Assembly: GCF_003052585.1 (NCBI RefSeq)
Contig: NZ_QASN01000021.1
Coordinates: 186,001 to 250,000, forward strand
Length of the DNA stretch: 64,000 bases
Direction: 5' to 3'
Source: Pseudomonas mangrovi
GTDB taxonomy: Bacteria; Pseudomonadota; Gammaproteobacteria; Pseudomonadales; Pseudomonadaceae
The notes beneath the pieces were generated by a model that saw only the letters and a program-made list of their open reading frames with translations, ran no database searches and had not been told where the DNA came from. Position 1 is the first letter of the stretch. Every line of letters starts with the position of its first letter. Made by a program: the position numbers and the translations under genes. Below are positions 36,630-44,947 of the stretch, piece by piece.

Positions 36630-36810
36630 GACTGGAGTGCTCTGTTGAAACGGCAGCGGGGAGTGTCTGCGGGCGCGACCGGACGTCCTGCCGCATGACG
36701 AACTTTGCGCGGGTTGGTGGTCGGAATTCAAGTACGAACCCGCGAGGCCGCGCAATCCGCACCTCCTGTCGACGGGCGGCCAGCATTTCATCCAGAAGAG
36801 GACCTCATCC

Positions 36811-37350
36811 ATGAGCACATCACTGAACGGAAAACGCGTCGCCATCCTGCTTACCGACGGCTTCGAACAGGTCGAGATGACCTCTCCGCGCGACGCCCTC
36901 ACCGCCGCTGGCGCCATCGTCGAGCTGGTCGCGCCGCATCCTGGCGAGGTCACCGGCTGGCATCACACCGATCCCGGAGACAGCTTCCAGGTAGACCGCA
37001 CCCTCGACCAACTGAGCGCTGCGGACTTCGATGCCCTGCTGCTGCCCGGCGGGGTGATCAACGCCGACCAGATCCGCAGCGATGGCAACGCACAAAAACT
37101 GGTCAAGGAAGCCGATCGCAGCGACAAGCCGATTGCGGTGATCTGCCACGGCGGCTGGTTGCTGGCGTCCAGCAAGGTGGTGCGTGACCGCAACATGACC
37201 AGCTGGCCCTCCCTGCGCGACGACCTGAGCAATGCCGGAGCCAACTGGGTGGATCAGGAGGTGGTGGTCGATGGCAACCTGATCAGCAGTCGCAAGCCCG
37301 ACGATCTGCCCGCGTTCAACAAGGCCCTGATCTCGGCACTGGCCGCCTGA
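36811..37350 (+). CDS. pfpI: PfpI/DJ-1 family protein
   Basis: 179-aa class I glutamine-amidotransferase-like protein of the PfpI group, described as protease, glyoxalase or stress protein. The nucleophile elbow is C112-H113 in PIAVICHGGWLLAS, with the conserved acidic residue in LTDGFEQVEM. It corresponds to PAO1 PA0355 by context. Ribosome site AGAGG precedes the ATG. Confidence 0.9.
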   Translation: MSTSLNGKRVAILLTDGFEQVEMTSPRDALTAAGAIVELVAPHPGEVTGWHHTDPGDSFQVDRTLDQLSAADFDALLLPGGVINADQIRSDGNAQKLVKEADRSDKPIAVICHGGWLLASSKVVRDRNMTSWPSLRDDLSNAGANWVDQEVVVDGNLISSRKPDDLPAFNKALISALAA

Positions 37351-37380
37351 AGATGGCGCTGCCCGGGCTGGGTAGTCCGG

Positions 37381-37404
37381 GGCGCAACGCTTTGCGCCTA
37401 TAAT
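37381..37404 (+). promoter_or_regulatory. rlmI promoter with adjacent dyad
   Basis: A consensus -10 TATAAT lies at 37399-37404, 26 bp before the start codon. Directly upstream is the perfect stem-loop GGCGCAA-CGCT-TTGCGCC (37381-37398), which occupies the spacer region; no good -35 exists. Confidence 0.6.
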
Positions 37405-37429
37405 CGCGCTCTTTTTTCGGAGCGCCGCC

Positions 37430-38623
37430 ATGACACTGCCCAGCCTGCGTCTCAAAGCCAATGCCGACCGCCGCCTGCGCGCAGGTCATCTGTGGGTCTT
37501 CAGCAACGAGATCGACACCGCCGTGACGCCGCTGACGGCCTTCCAGCCGGGTGATCAGGCGTTGCTGGAAAGCGCTGGCGGCAAGCCGCTGGGCATCGTT
37601 GGCGTCAGTCCGAACAACCTGATCTGCGCCCGTCTGTTGTCACGCGATCAGCGTCACCCGCTGGACAAGTCGCTGCTGGTACACCGGATCAAGGTGGCGC
37701 TATCGCTGCGCGAGCGTTTGTTCGAGACACCGCACTACCGGCTGGTCTACGGCGATTCTGATTTCCTGCCCGGGCTGGTCGTGGACCGTTTCGGCGACAT
37801 CCTCGTGGTGCAGCTGGCCTCGGCGACCATGGACAAGCATCGCGAGGATGTCGTCGCCGCGCTGGTCCAGGTGCTCAAGCCCTCCGGCATCCTGTTCAAG
37901 AACGATTCCTCTGCGCGCGATGCCGAAGGTCTGCCGCGCCTGGTCGAGACAGCCTTTGGCGAGGTGCCCGACTGGGTGGCGCTGGAGGAAAACGGGGTGC
38001 GTTTCGAGGCACCGGTGCGCGAAGGCCAGAAGACCGGCTGGTTCTATGACCACCGGATGAATCGCGCGCGCCTGGCACCCTACGTCAAGGGCAAGCGAGT
38101 GCTCGATCTGTTCAGCTATATCGGTGGCTGGGGCGTGCAGGCGGCCGCCTTCGGCGCCAGCGAAGTGATGTGCGTGGACGCATCGGCCTTTGCTCTGGAC
38201 GGGGTCGAGCGCAATGCCACGCTCAACGGCCTGGTCGAGAAGGTCGTCTGTGTGGAGGGTGACGTGTTCGATGCCCTGCGCGAACTCAAGGCCGCGGAGG
38301 AGCGTTTCGACGTGGTGATCGCCGACCCGCCCGCGTTCATCAAACGCAAGAAGGATCTGAAGAACGGCGAGGCCGCCTACCGCCGCCTGAACGAGCAGGC
38401 CATGCGTCTACTGAACAAGGATGGCATCCTGGTCAGCGCCTCCTGTTCGATGCACCTGCCCGAGGACGACCTGCAGAACATCCTGCTGACCGGGGCGCGT
38501 CATCTCGACCGGTCGATCCAGCTGCTCGAGCGCGGCGGCCAGGGGCCGGATCATCCCGTGCATCCGGCGATTGCCGAGACCCGCTACATCAAGAGCCTGA
38601 CCTGCCGCATTCTGCCCAGCTGA
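37430..38623 (+). CDS. rlmI: 23S rRNA cytosine-C5 methyltransferase, RlmI family
   Basis: 397-aa SAM-dependent methyltransferase related to RlmI, which methylates C1962 of 23S rRNA. The N-terminal PUA-like domain starts LRLKANADRRLRAGHLWVFS; the SAM site is VLDLFSYIGGWGVQAAAFGA; the catalytic blocks are VIADPPAFIKRKKD and VSASCSMHL. GGAG lies upstream. A bidirectional terminator follows at 17 bp. Confidence 0.88.
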   Translation: MTLPSLRLKANADRRLRAGHLWVFSNEIDTAVTPLTAFQPGDQALLESAGGKPLGIVGVSPNNLICARLLSRDQRHPLDKSLLVHRIKVALSLRERLFETPHYRLVYGDSDFLPGLVVDRFGDILVVQLASATMDKHREDVVAALVQVLKPSGILFKNDSSARDAEGLPRLVETAFGEVPDWVALEENGVRFEAPVREGQKTGWFYDHRMNRARLAPYVKGKRVLDLFSYIGGWGVQAAAFGASEVMCVDASAFALDGVERNATLNGLVEKVVCVEGDVFDALRELKAAEERFDVVIADPPAFIKRKKDLKNGEAAYRRLNEQAMRLLNKDGILVSASCSMHLPEDDLQNILLTGARHLDRSIQLLERGGQGPDHPVHPAIAETRYIKSLTCRILPS

Positions 38624-38639
38624 GTGGCGCGCAGACAGT

Positions 38640-38678
38640 AAAAAGCCCCCGGCCACAGAACGCGGCCGGGGGCTTTTT
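38640..38678. terminator. Bidirectional terminator between rlmI and cutinase copy 1
   Basis: A perfect 15-bp stem (AAAAAGCCCCCGGCC/GGCCGGGGGCTTTTT) with a 9-base loop has A/T tracts on both sides, so it stops both convergent transcripts. Its GC core is nearly the same as the terminator after copy 2. Confidence 0.9.
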
Positions 38679-38700
38679 CATGGGCGACTGCCGTGGCTGC

Positions 38701-39549
38701 TTACAGGGTGCCCTTGCGCTTGACGTTGGTCCAGGAGGCGCTGGTGCACAGGCCGCACAGGGTTCCGACGAACTGCTTCTTGGCGTTGGCATCGCCCATC
38801 AGCTGGTAGCGGAACCAGGCGGTGGCCGGACCACGGAAACCACCGGCATCACCGACCGGGACGAAGTGGCTGGCGCCACGCAGGGTGCCCCAGAAGATCG
38901 GCTGATTGATGTTGTTATACACCAGCTGCTGGTTCAGCGACGGGATCGCCAGCGTGTCCAGGCTGCCGGACATCTGGAACATCGGGCCATTCTGTACGCG
39001 GTGCGAGGAGGTGTCGTGACCCAGGCCGAGCACGTACGGCTGCATCGGCGCAGTGGTCTTGATGCGGCTGTCACGACCCGCCATGATCGAGCCGCCACCG
39101 CCCTGGGAGTGACCGGAGGTACCGACACGGCCCAGGTTCAGCTTGCCGACGTAGGTGCCGGAGCTCTTCGCCGCTTCGCTCTGCAGATAGCTCAGGCAGG
39201 CCAGCATCTCGACACCGGTACCGGCATCGGTAGTCTGGGCAGCGGCTACCACGAAGCCATGGCTGGCCCAATGAGTCAGCAGCGCGCCGTAGGTCGCCGG
39301 AGTGCCGCCGGTGCCGTTGCCCCAGAGGATGACCGGGTGACGCACACCGTTCTGCCCCAGGGTGGTCGGACGGTAGATCTGGCAGCTGGGGCCTTCACTA
39401 CGGTTGGTGGTGCTGTAGGGGCCGGAATTGGCGAAGTTGCTGACCGACGGGAAGGCAGCGCCGGGGGTGTCCGGCAGCAGCGCCATGGCCGAGTTGGACA
39501 GCACGAGGCCGAAAGCCACCGCAGAAAGGGGAAGCAGGTTCTTCAACAT
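38701..39549 (-). CDS. Secreted cutinase / polyester hydrolase, copy 1
   Basis: 282-aa precursor with a 23-residue signal peptide ending AMA. The alpha/beta hydrolase matches, from memory, the P. mendocina cutinase clade, which hydrolyses plant cutin and synthetic polyesters. The triad is Ser148 (GTSGHSQGGGGS), Asp198 (MSGSLDTLA) and His228 (GASHFVPVG); oxyanion region HPVILWGNGTGG; C-terminal CGLC. It is the most diverged copy: by hand count about 226 of 282 residues match copy 2. Substrate-side differences include NN at 212-213 (RR in the others) and Gly225. ATG 39549 has AGGAA upstream. It has its own terminator. Confidence 0.92.
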   Translation of the reverse strand: MLKNLLPLSAVAFGLVLSNSAMALLPDTPGAAFPSVSNFANSGPYSTTNRSEGPSCQIYRPTTLGQNGVRHPVILWGNGTGGTPATYGALLTHWASHGFVVAAAQTTDAGTGVEMLACLSYLQSEAAKSSGTYVGKLNLGRVGTSGHSQGGGGSIMAGRDSRIKTTAPMQPYVLGLGHDTSSHRVQNGPMFQMSGSLDTLAIPSLNQQLVYNNINQPIFWGTLRGASHFVPVGDAGGFRGPATAWFRYQLMGDANAKKQFVGTLCGLCTSASWTNVKRKGTL

Positions 39550-40042
39550 GAGGGTGTAGTTCCTATTATTGGGTATGTCTGGAACGTGCCCGGCACCCTC
39601 GGCATGCATGGATCAGGTCATCCAACTGCTTCGCAGGCCTCGCTGTCGGGCTACTCTGCGCCACCGTCCTCTCTGGGCTCGGTTGACTGGCGCCACGCAC
39701 AGTAGGCGCGCGAAACATTCACTCACAATCACCCGGATGGGTGGGGAACTTGCCGGCATCCGCAACGAAACTCGGCGGGTGCTCTAGGCTGCGCATTGCA
39801 GGCTGCCCTATGGCGGCTGACCGGCAAAGAGTGCGCATAGCTGACCACCTTCTGTCGGGCTGGTAGGGCAATCAGCTCCAGCCACCCAGAGCGTGCAAGC
39901 CTGTCCTGGTCGTCGCCTTGCCACCTGCTGGACGGACCGGCACAGCGCATCGCGGCGGCATCGGCGACCTTATGGCAACCTTCTGGCATCTGCCCGCATC
40001 GGCAGCTGCCGAGTTCAGTGCACAACGCAGTTTCCGCACAAG
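39550..40042. other. Non-coding region upstream of cutinase copy 1
   Basis: This 493-bp gap holds the presumed promoter module of copy 1 (39700-39743), a leader of about 150 bases, and further upstream sequence with no repeat or gene that I can identify. The short open frames here lack ribosome sites and family motifs. Confidence 0.5.
39700..39743 (-). promoter_or_regulatory. Cutinase copy 1 promoter-like module
   Basis: In the coding direction: dyad CACCC-ATCC-GGGTG, then TTGTGA, 18 bases, and TACTGT. The same order (G/C dyad, TTG, GCYTACTG) occurs upstream of copies 2 and 3, with 36.5-37.5 bases from the CAGTA box to the dyad centre in all three. Confidence 0.5.
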
Positions 40043-40076
40043 AAAAAGCCCCCGGTCACCAGAGTGGCCGGGGGCT
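40043..40076 (-). terminator. Terminator of cutinase copy 2
   Basis: On the minus strand a 12-bp stem AGCCCCCGGCCA/TGACCGGGGGCT (one G-U) is followed by TTTTT. The GC core matches the copy 1 terminator, as expected if gene and terminator were duplicated together. Confidence 0.88.
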
Positions 40077-40114
40077 GATCATTGCCTCGGGAGAATCCCG
40101 ACGCGCTACTCAGA

Positions 40115-40963
40115 TCAGAGCGTGCCCTTGCGCTGGATGTTGCTCCAGGAAGTGCTGGTGCACAGACCGCACAGGGTGCCGACGAACTGATTGCGAGCGG
40201 TGTTATCGCCCATCAGCTTGTAGCGGAACCAGGCAGTCGACGGGCCACGGAAGCCGCCGGCATTGCCGACCGGCTCGAAGTGGCTGGCGCCACGCAGGGT
40301 GCCCCAGAAGATCGGCTGATTGATGCGACGATACACCGGGGCCTGGTTCAGGGTCGGACCAGCCAGGGTGTCCAGGCTGCCGGACATCAGGAACATCGGG
40401 CCATTCTGCTGGCTCTGCGACGAGGTCACATGGCCCAGGCCGAGGATGTACGGCTGCATCGGCGCGGTGGTCCGGATGCGGCTGTCACGGCCGGCCATGA
40501 TCGAGCCGCCACCACCCTGGGAATGACCGGAGGTACCGACACGACCCAGGTTCAGCTTGCCGACGTAGGTCCCGGAGCTGCGACCGGCTTCGGTCTGCAG
40601 GTAACTCAGGCAGCTGAGCATCTCCTGGCCGGAGCCGGCGTTCGAGGTTTCTGCCGCGGCGACCACGAAGCCATGGCTGGCCCAGTGGCTGAGCAGCGAC
40701 CCGTAGGTGGTCGGCGAGGCACCCGTGCCATTACCCCAGAGGATGACCGGGTGGCGGACGCCGTTCTGGCCGAGGGTGCTCGGGCGATAGATGCGGCAGT
40801 TCGGGCCCTCGCTACGGCTGGTGGTGCTGTAGGGGCCGGAGTTGGCGAAGTTGGAAACCGACGGGAAGGCGGTACCGGGGGTATCCGGCAGCAGCGCCAG
40901 CGCCGATGAAGAGATGAACAGACCAGCAACCGCAGCGGCGGTCGGCAGGAATTTCTTGAACAT
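40115..40963 (-). CDS. Secreted cutinase / polyester hydrolase, copy 2
   Basis: 282-aa precursor aligning without gaps to copies 1 and 3. Signal peptide of 23 residues ending ALA; triad Ser148, Asp198, His228 at the same positions; cysteines in CGLC near the end. By hand count about 240 of 282 residues match copy 3. It shares Gly225 and INQPIFW with copy 1 but RR at 212-213 with copy 3, so it looks intermediate. Exported and acting outside the cell. ATG 40963 has GAGGAACC upstream. It has its own terminator and promoter module. Confidence 0.93.
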   Translation of the reverse strand: MFKKFLPTAAAVAGLFISSSALALLPDTPGTAFPSVSNFANSGPYSTTSRSEGPNCRIYRPSTLGQNGVRHPVILWGNGTGASPTTYGSLLSHWASHGFVVAAAETSNAGSGQEMLSCLSYLQTEAGRSSGTYVGKLNLGRVGTSGHSQGGGGSIMAGRDSRIRTTAPMQPYILGLGHVTSSQSQQNGPMFLMSGSLDTLAGPTLNQAPVYRRINQPIFWGTLRGASHFEPVGNAGGFRGPSTAWFRYKLMGDNTARNQFVGTLCGLCTSTSWSNIQRKGTL

Positions 40964-41389
40964 GGTGAGGTTCCTCGGATGATTATTGTTAGATCTCCGC
41001 CATGAAGGCACTCGGTGAGGCCCTCAACTGCGCCGAAGAGAACGCGCTCGATCCCTCCACTTAAGACAGGCACGAGGAATGAACGCCCATTCAGTAAGCG
41101 ACCTGCGAGCGCCCGCAACAACCCCCCGTTCGGGTGACCTCGACTCCAGGCAAAGCCTAGTGCCACTAGTCCTCCAGCTGCCCGCCTATTCCCTCGCAAG
41201 CTTCTTTCCAGAGCGTTGCAGCGCGGATGATGGGGCGACCTGCGTGAAGTGCGCCAACGAAATAGGACACATGTTGAAACACTCCACGGACGGCTTGATG
41301 CCTGCGTTGGAGGCGGCGACTGTGCTTCTCCCCCGCTTCGTCAGCAAGGCGCCCCTTAACCTTCCGAGCGGCGGTTCGCCGCAGAAATG
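40964..41389. other. Non-coding region upstream of cutinase copy 2
   Basis: This 426-bp gap carries the copy 2 leader (about 130 bases) and the promoter-like module at 41092-41169. The remainder, up to the copy 3 terminator, shows no gene or repeat. Confidence 0.5.
41092..41169 (-). promoter_or_regulatory. Cutinase copy 2 promoter-like module
   Basis: Contains a CAGTAAGC box (41092-41099; TACTGA as -10 on the coding strand), the dyad CCCG-TT-CGGG (41125-41134) and a 13-bp palindrome CTAGTGCCACTAG (41157-41169). TTGCGG lies 16 bases before TACTGA. The two dyads match those of copy 3 in order and nearly in spacing. Confidence 0.5.
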
Positions 41390-41445
41390 AAAAAGCCCGA
41401 CCTGAAGAGCCGGCAGAATGCTCCGCCGCCTCATCCGGCCGGGCT
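41390..41445 (-). terminator. Terminator of cutinase copy 3
   Basis: On the minus strand a 9-bp stem AGCCCGGCC/GGTCGGGCT (one G-U) encloses a long loop and is followed by TTTTTC. It has a different stem and longer loop than the terminators of copies 1 and 2. Confidence 0.65.
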
Positions 41446-41469
41446 AAGGCTGGGATCAGCCGTTACGCG

Positions 41470-42318
41470 TTACAGCGAGCCCTTGCGCTGGATGTTGGTC
41501 CAGGAGAAATCACGGCACAGGCCACAGCTGCTGCCGACGAACTCGCCGCGCGCACGGGTATCGTCCATCAGCTGATAACGGAACCAGGCGGTGGACGGCC
41601 CACGATAGCCACCGGCACTGCCCACCGGCACGAAGTGACTGGCATAGCGCAGCGTGCCCCAGAACACCGGCACGTTGGCGCGGCGATAGACCGGAGCCTG
41701 ATTCAGGGTCGGACCAGCGAGGGTGTCCAGGCTGCCGGACATCAGGAACATCGGCCCGTTCTGCTGGCTCTGCGAGGAGCTCACGTGACCCAGCCCGAGG
41801 GTATAGGGCTGCATCGGCGCAGTGGCTTTGATCCGGCTGTCACGCCCGGCCATGATCGAGCCGCCACCGCCCTGGGAGTGGCCGGAAGTACCGACACGGC
41901 CCAGGTTAAGCCTGCCGACGTAGGTGCCCGAGCTGCGCCCGGCCTCGGTCTGCAGGTAGCTCAGACAGTTGAGCATCTCCCGGCCACTGCCGGCATTGGA
42001 GGTCTCGGCAGCCGCGACCACGAAGCCATGACTGGCCCAGTGATCGAGCAGGCCGCGATAGGTCGTCGGACTGGCGCCGGTACCATTGCCCCAGAGGATG
42101 ACTGGGTGACGCACGCCATTCTGGCCCAGGTTGCTCGGGCGGTAGATCCGGCAGTTGGGGCCCTCGCTACGACTGGTGGTGCTGTACGGCCCGGATCTTT
42201 CGAAGCTGGAGACGGCGGGGAACGGTGTACCGGGGGTATCCGGCAGCAATGCCATTGCGGAGGTTGAAAGGAACAGGCCAGCGACCGCGGCCGCTGCAGG
42301 GAGTGCTTTGTTGAACAT
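41470..42318 (-). CDS. Secreted cutinase / polyester hydrolase, copy 3
   Basis: 282-aa precursor, the copy closest to the P. mendocina cutinase as I recall it (YRRANVPVFWG and Tyr225 before ASH). Signal peptide of 23 residues; triad Ser148, Asp198 and His228 intact. The aromatic residue at 225 next to the catalytic histidine is glycine in copies 1 and 2, which may change substrate fit. ATG 42318 has GAGG upstream. It is first in order with respect to the shared direction, but separately terminated, so not an operon with copies 1 and 2. Confidence 0.93.
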   Translation of the reverse strand: MFNKALPAAAAVAGLFLSTSAMALLPDTPGTPFPAVSSFERSGPYSTTSRSEGPNCRIYRPSNLGQNGVRHPVILWGNGTGASPTTYRGLLDHWASHGFVVAAAETSNAGSGREMLNCLSYLQTEAGRSSGTYVGRLNLGRVGTSGHSQGGGGSIMAGRDSRIKATAPMQPYTLGLGHVSSSQSQQNGPMFLMSGSLDTLAGPTLNQAPVYRRANVPVFWGTLRYASHFVPVGSAGGYRGPSTAWFRYQLMDDTRARGEFVGSSCGLCRDFSWTNIQRKGSL

Positions 42319-42806
42319 GGGGGTTGCCTCATCTTTTTGTTGTCATTGGATTGGGGCTCCGCCACGAAAGCTCGTTGCGATCACCAGGTCTGCCGAGCGG
42401 CTAACCGCCCGATGGCCAGATGGCAGCGAAACAGCCTTCGTACTTCGTCGAAGTCACGCAGTCGTCATGCACAGGCCAGATGGCCGGCGATCCACGCCTA
42501 TCCAGTAGGCAACGCTGTCGTTTCGCGCCCAATCCCCCATTGGGGTGACGGAAAAGCCAGCTCAAAGCCTAGCGAGACTAGGGCTTGAGGACATTTCGGC
42601 AACCGCCCTCGCAGCGCCGGAACGACCAATCCAGAGGCGCAACGGCCTTCGCGCCACAAGCAGTAACAGGCGATACGCGCCATCCGTTTGCCGTACCTCT
42701 CGCAACATTGCGAAACACTACCGATCAACCTCGTGCGGCGTGCGCCGGCCGCGACGAATCGGGTATCCTCCCAGACCCCGTGCCGCCCTGATCCGAGAAC
42801 GCCGCC
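42319..42806. other. Divergent region between cutinase copy 3 and ilvD
   Basis: This 488-bp gap holds the leader and promoter-like module of copy 3 (42503-42581) and the ilvD promoter on the other side; TATCCT near 42762 is a possible ilvD -10 without a clear -35. No gene is evident. Confidence 0.45.
42503..42581 (-). promoter_or_regulatory. Cutinase copy 3 promoter-like module
   Basis: CAGTAGGC box (42503-42510; TACTGG on the coding strand), dyad CCCCA-T-TGGGG (42535-42545), and CTAG-N5-CTAG (42569-42581). The CTAG pair has the same 9-base period as in copy 2. Confidence 0.5.
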
Positions 42807-44645
42807 ATGCCTGATTACCGTTCGAAAACCTCCACCCAAGGCCGCAACATGGCCGGCGCCCGCGCTCTGTGGCGCGCCACCGGGATGAAGGACGAGGACT
42901 TCAAAAAGCCGATCATCGCCATCGCCAACTCCTTCACCCAGTTCGTGCCCGGCCACGTGCACCTGAAGGACATGGGCCAACTGGTCGCCCGCGAAATCGA
43001 GAAGGCCGGCGGCGTAGCCAAGGAATTCAACACCATTGCGGTCGACGACGGCATCGCCATGGGCCACGACGGCATGCTCTATTCGCTGCCGAGCCGCGAG
43101 ATCATCGCCGACTCCGTTGAATACATGGTCAATGCCCACTGCGCCGACGCCATCGTCTGCATCAGCAACTGCGACAAGATCACCCCCGGCATGCTGATGG
43201 CCGCCCTGCGCCTGAATATCCCGGCAATCTTCGTCTCCGGCGGACCGATGGAAGCCGGCAAGACCAAGTTGGCCAGTCATGGCCTGGACCTGGTCGACGC
43301 CATGGTGATCGCCGCCGACGACTCGGCATCCGATGAGAAGGTCGCCGAATACGAGCGCAGCGCCTGCCCGACCTGCGGCAGCTGCTCCGGCATGTTCACC
43401 GCCAACTCGATGAACTGCCTGATGGAAGCGCTGGGCCTGGCCCTGCCGGGCAACGGCTCGACCCTCGCCACCCACAGCGACCGCGAACAGCTGTTCCTCG
43501 AAGCCGGACGCACCGCAGTAGAGCTGTGCAAGCGCTACTACGGCGACAACGACGACTCGGTACTGCCGCGCAATATCGCCAACTTCAAGGCGTTCGAAAA
43601 CGCCATGAGCCTGGACATCGCCATGGGCGGTTCGACCAACACCATCCTGCACCTGCTGGCGGCAGCCCAGGAAGCCGAGATCGATTTCGACCTGCGCGAT
43701 ATCGACCGCCTTTCACGCAAGGTGCCGCAGCTGTGCAAGGTCGCGCCGAATATCCAGAAGTACCATATGGAAGACGTGCACCGCGCCGGTGGCATCTTTG
43801 CCATCCTCGGCTCCCTGGCTAGAGGCGGCCTGCTGCACACCGACCTGCCGACCGTACACAGCAAGTCCATGGCTGAGGCTATCGCCAAGTGGGATATCAC
43901 CCAGACCACCGATGAAGCCGTGCATACCTTCTTCCGCGCAGGTCCGGCCGGTATCCCCACCCAGACCGCGTTCAGTCAGTCGACCCGCTGGGACACGCTG
44001 GATGACGACCGTGAAAACGGCTGTATCCGGAGCGTCGAGCATGCCTACTCGCAAGAGGGCGGCCTGGCGGTGCTCTACGGCAATATCGCCCTCGACGGCT
44101 GCGTGGTGAAAACCGCCGGTGTGGATGAGTCGATCCACATCTTCGAAGGCAGCGCAAAAATCTTTGAAAGCCAGGACAGCGCGGTGCGCGGCATCCTCAA
44201 TGACGAAGTGAAGGAAGGCGATATCGTCATCATTCGCTACGAAGGCCCGAAAGGCGGCCCAGGCATGCAGGAAATGCTCTATCCCACCAGCTACCTGAAG
44301 TCCAAGGGCCTGGGCAAGGCCTGTGCGCTACTCACCGACGGCCGTTTCTCCGGCGGCACCTCGGGTCTGTCGATCGGTCACGCGTCACCGGAAGCCGCCG
44401 CCGGTGGCGCCATCGGTCTGGTGCGCGAAGGCGACAGGATCCTGATCAATATCCACGAGCGCACCATCAACCTGCTGGTCAGCGACGAGGAAATTTCCCA
44501 TCGCCGCCACGAGCAGGACAAGAAGGGCTGGAAGCCGGTGGAGCAGCGTCCACGCAAAGTCACCACGGCACTCAAGGCCTACGCCCTGCTCGCCACCAGT
44601 GCCGACAAGGGCGCGGTGCGCAACAAGGCGATGCTCGACGGCTGA
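42807..44645 (+). CDS. ilvD: Dihydroxy-acid dehydratase IlvD
   Basis: Fourth step of branched-chain amino acid synthesis: dehydrates 2,3-dihydroxy acids to 2-oxo acids. Iron-sulfur cysteines are in VCISNCDKITPGM (C122) and CPTCGSCSGMFTANSMNCL (from C187); the C-terminal signature is GRFSGGTSGLSIGHASPEA. The 612-aa length is standard. It is monocistronic, with a clear terminator. Confidence 0.97.
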   Translation: MPDYRSKTSTQGRNMAGARALWRATGMKDEDFKKPIIAIANSFTQFVPGHVHLKDMGQLVAREIEKAGGVAKEFNTIAVDDGIAMGHDGMLYSLPSREIIADSVEYMVNAHCADAIVCISNCDKITPGMLMAALRLNIPAIFVSGGPMEAGKTKLASHGLDLVDAMVIAADDSASDEKVAEYERSACPTCGSCSGMFTANSMNCLMEALGLALPGNGSTLATHSDREQLFLEAGRTAVELCKRYYGDNDDSVLPRNIANFKAFENAMSLDIAMGGSTNTILHLLAAAQEAEIDFDLRDIDRLSRKVPQLCKVAPNIQKYHMEDVHRAGGIFAILGSLARGGLLHTDLPTVHSKSMAEAIAKWDITQTTDEAVHTFFRAGPAGIPTQTAFSQSTRWDTLDDDRENGCIRSVEHAYSQEGGLAVLYGNIALDGCVVKTAGVDESIHIFEGSAKIFESQDSAVRGILNDEVKEGDIVIIRYEGPKGGPGMQEMLYPTSYLKSKGLGKACALLTDGRFSGGTSGLSIGHASPEAAAGGAIGLVREGDRILINIHERTINLLVSDEEISHRRHEQDKKGWKPVEQRPRKVTTALKAYALLATSADKGAVRNKAMLDG

Positions 44646-44947
44646 GCGCTCACCCCGCAGCCACGAAGAACCCGGCCCAGGCCGGGTTTTTTGTTTGCCG
44701 AAACGCCGGCTCGGGTACAGACCTGGCAACCTGCAGCCTACCTGCCCCCGCGGAAGCCTACTGAGCCCGCAACGAAGCGGGCTCCGCTGCGCTCATCTGC
44801 CCGGATAGCGCCCCGGGAGAAAATGCCGACCCGCTCGCATTCCCGACCGCGGATCTGCCGCTCGGCGCCCTCGCCCTGCCCGGGGCACAAAGATGGTCTG
44901 TACTGCCTGTAGTCCGCTGCACCTCGACAAGAACAAGGAACAGCTGC
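44646..44947. other. Intergenic region after ilvD
   Basis: Apart from the ilvD terminator (44669-44692), this 302-bp stretch holds nothing that I can identify. Confidence 0.4.
44669..44692 (+). terminator. ilvD terminator
   Basis: Perfect 8-bp stem AACCCGGC/GCCGGGTT with loop CCAG and a run of six T overall. Confidence 0.92.

Noticed and set aside
39729..40025. 98-codon frame upstream of cutinase copy 1
   Set aside because: No ribosome site, low similarity to any family, and it lies across the promoter-like module.
41150..41166. Sigma-54-like TGGCAC...TTTGC upstream of cutinase copy 2 (minus strand)
   Set aside because: There are eleven bases instead of ten between GG and GC, and copy 3 does not keep the GG. 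A sigma-70-like layout further down fits all three copies better.
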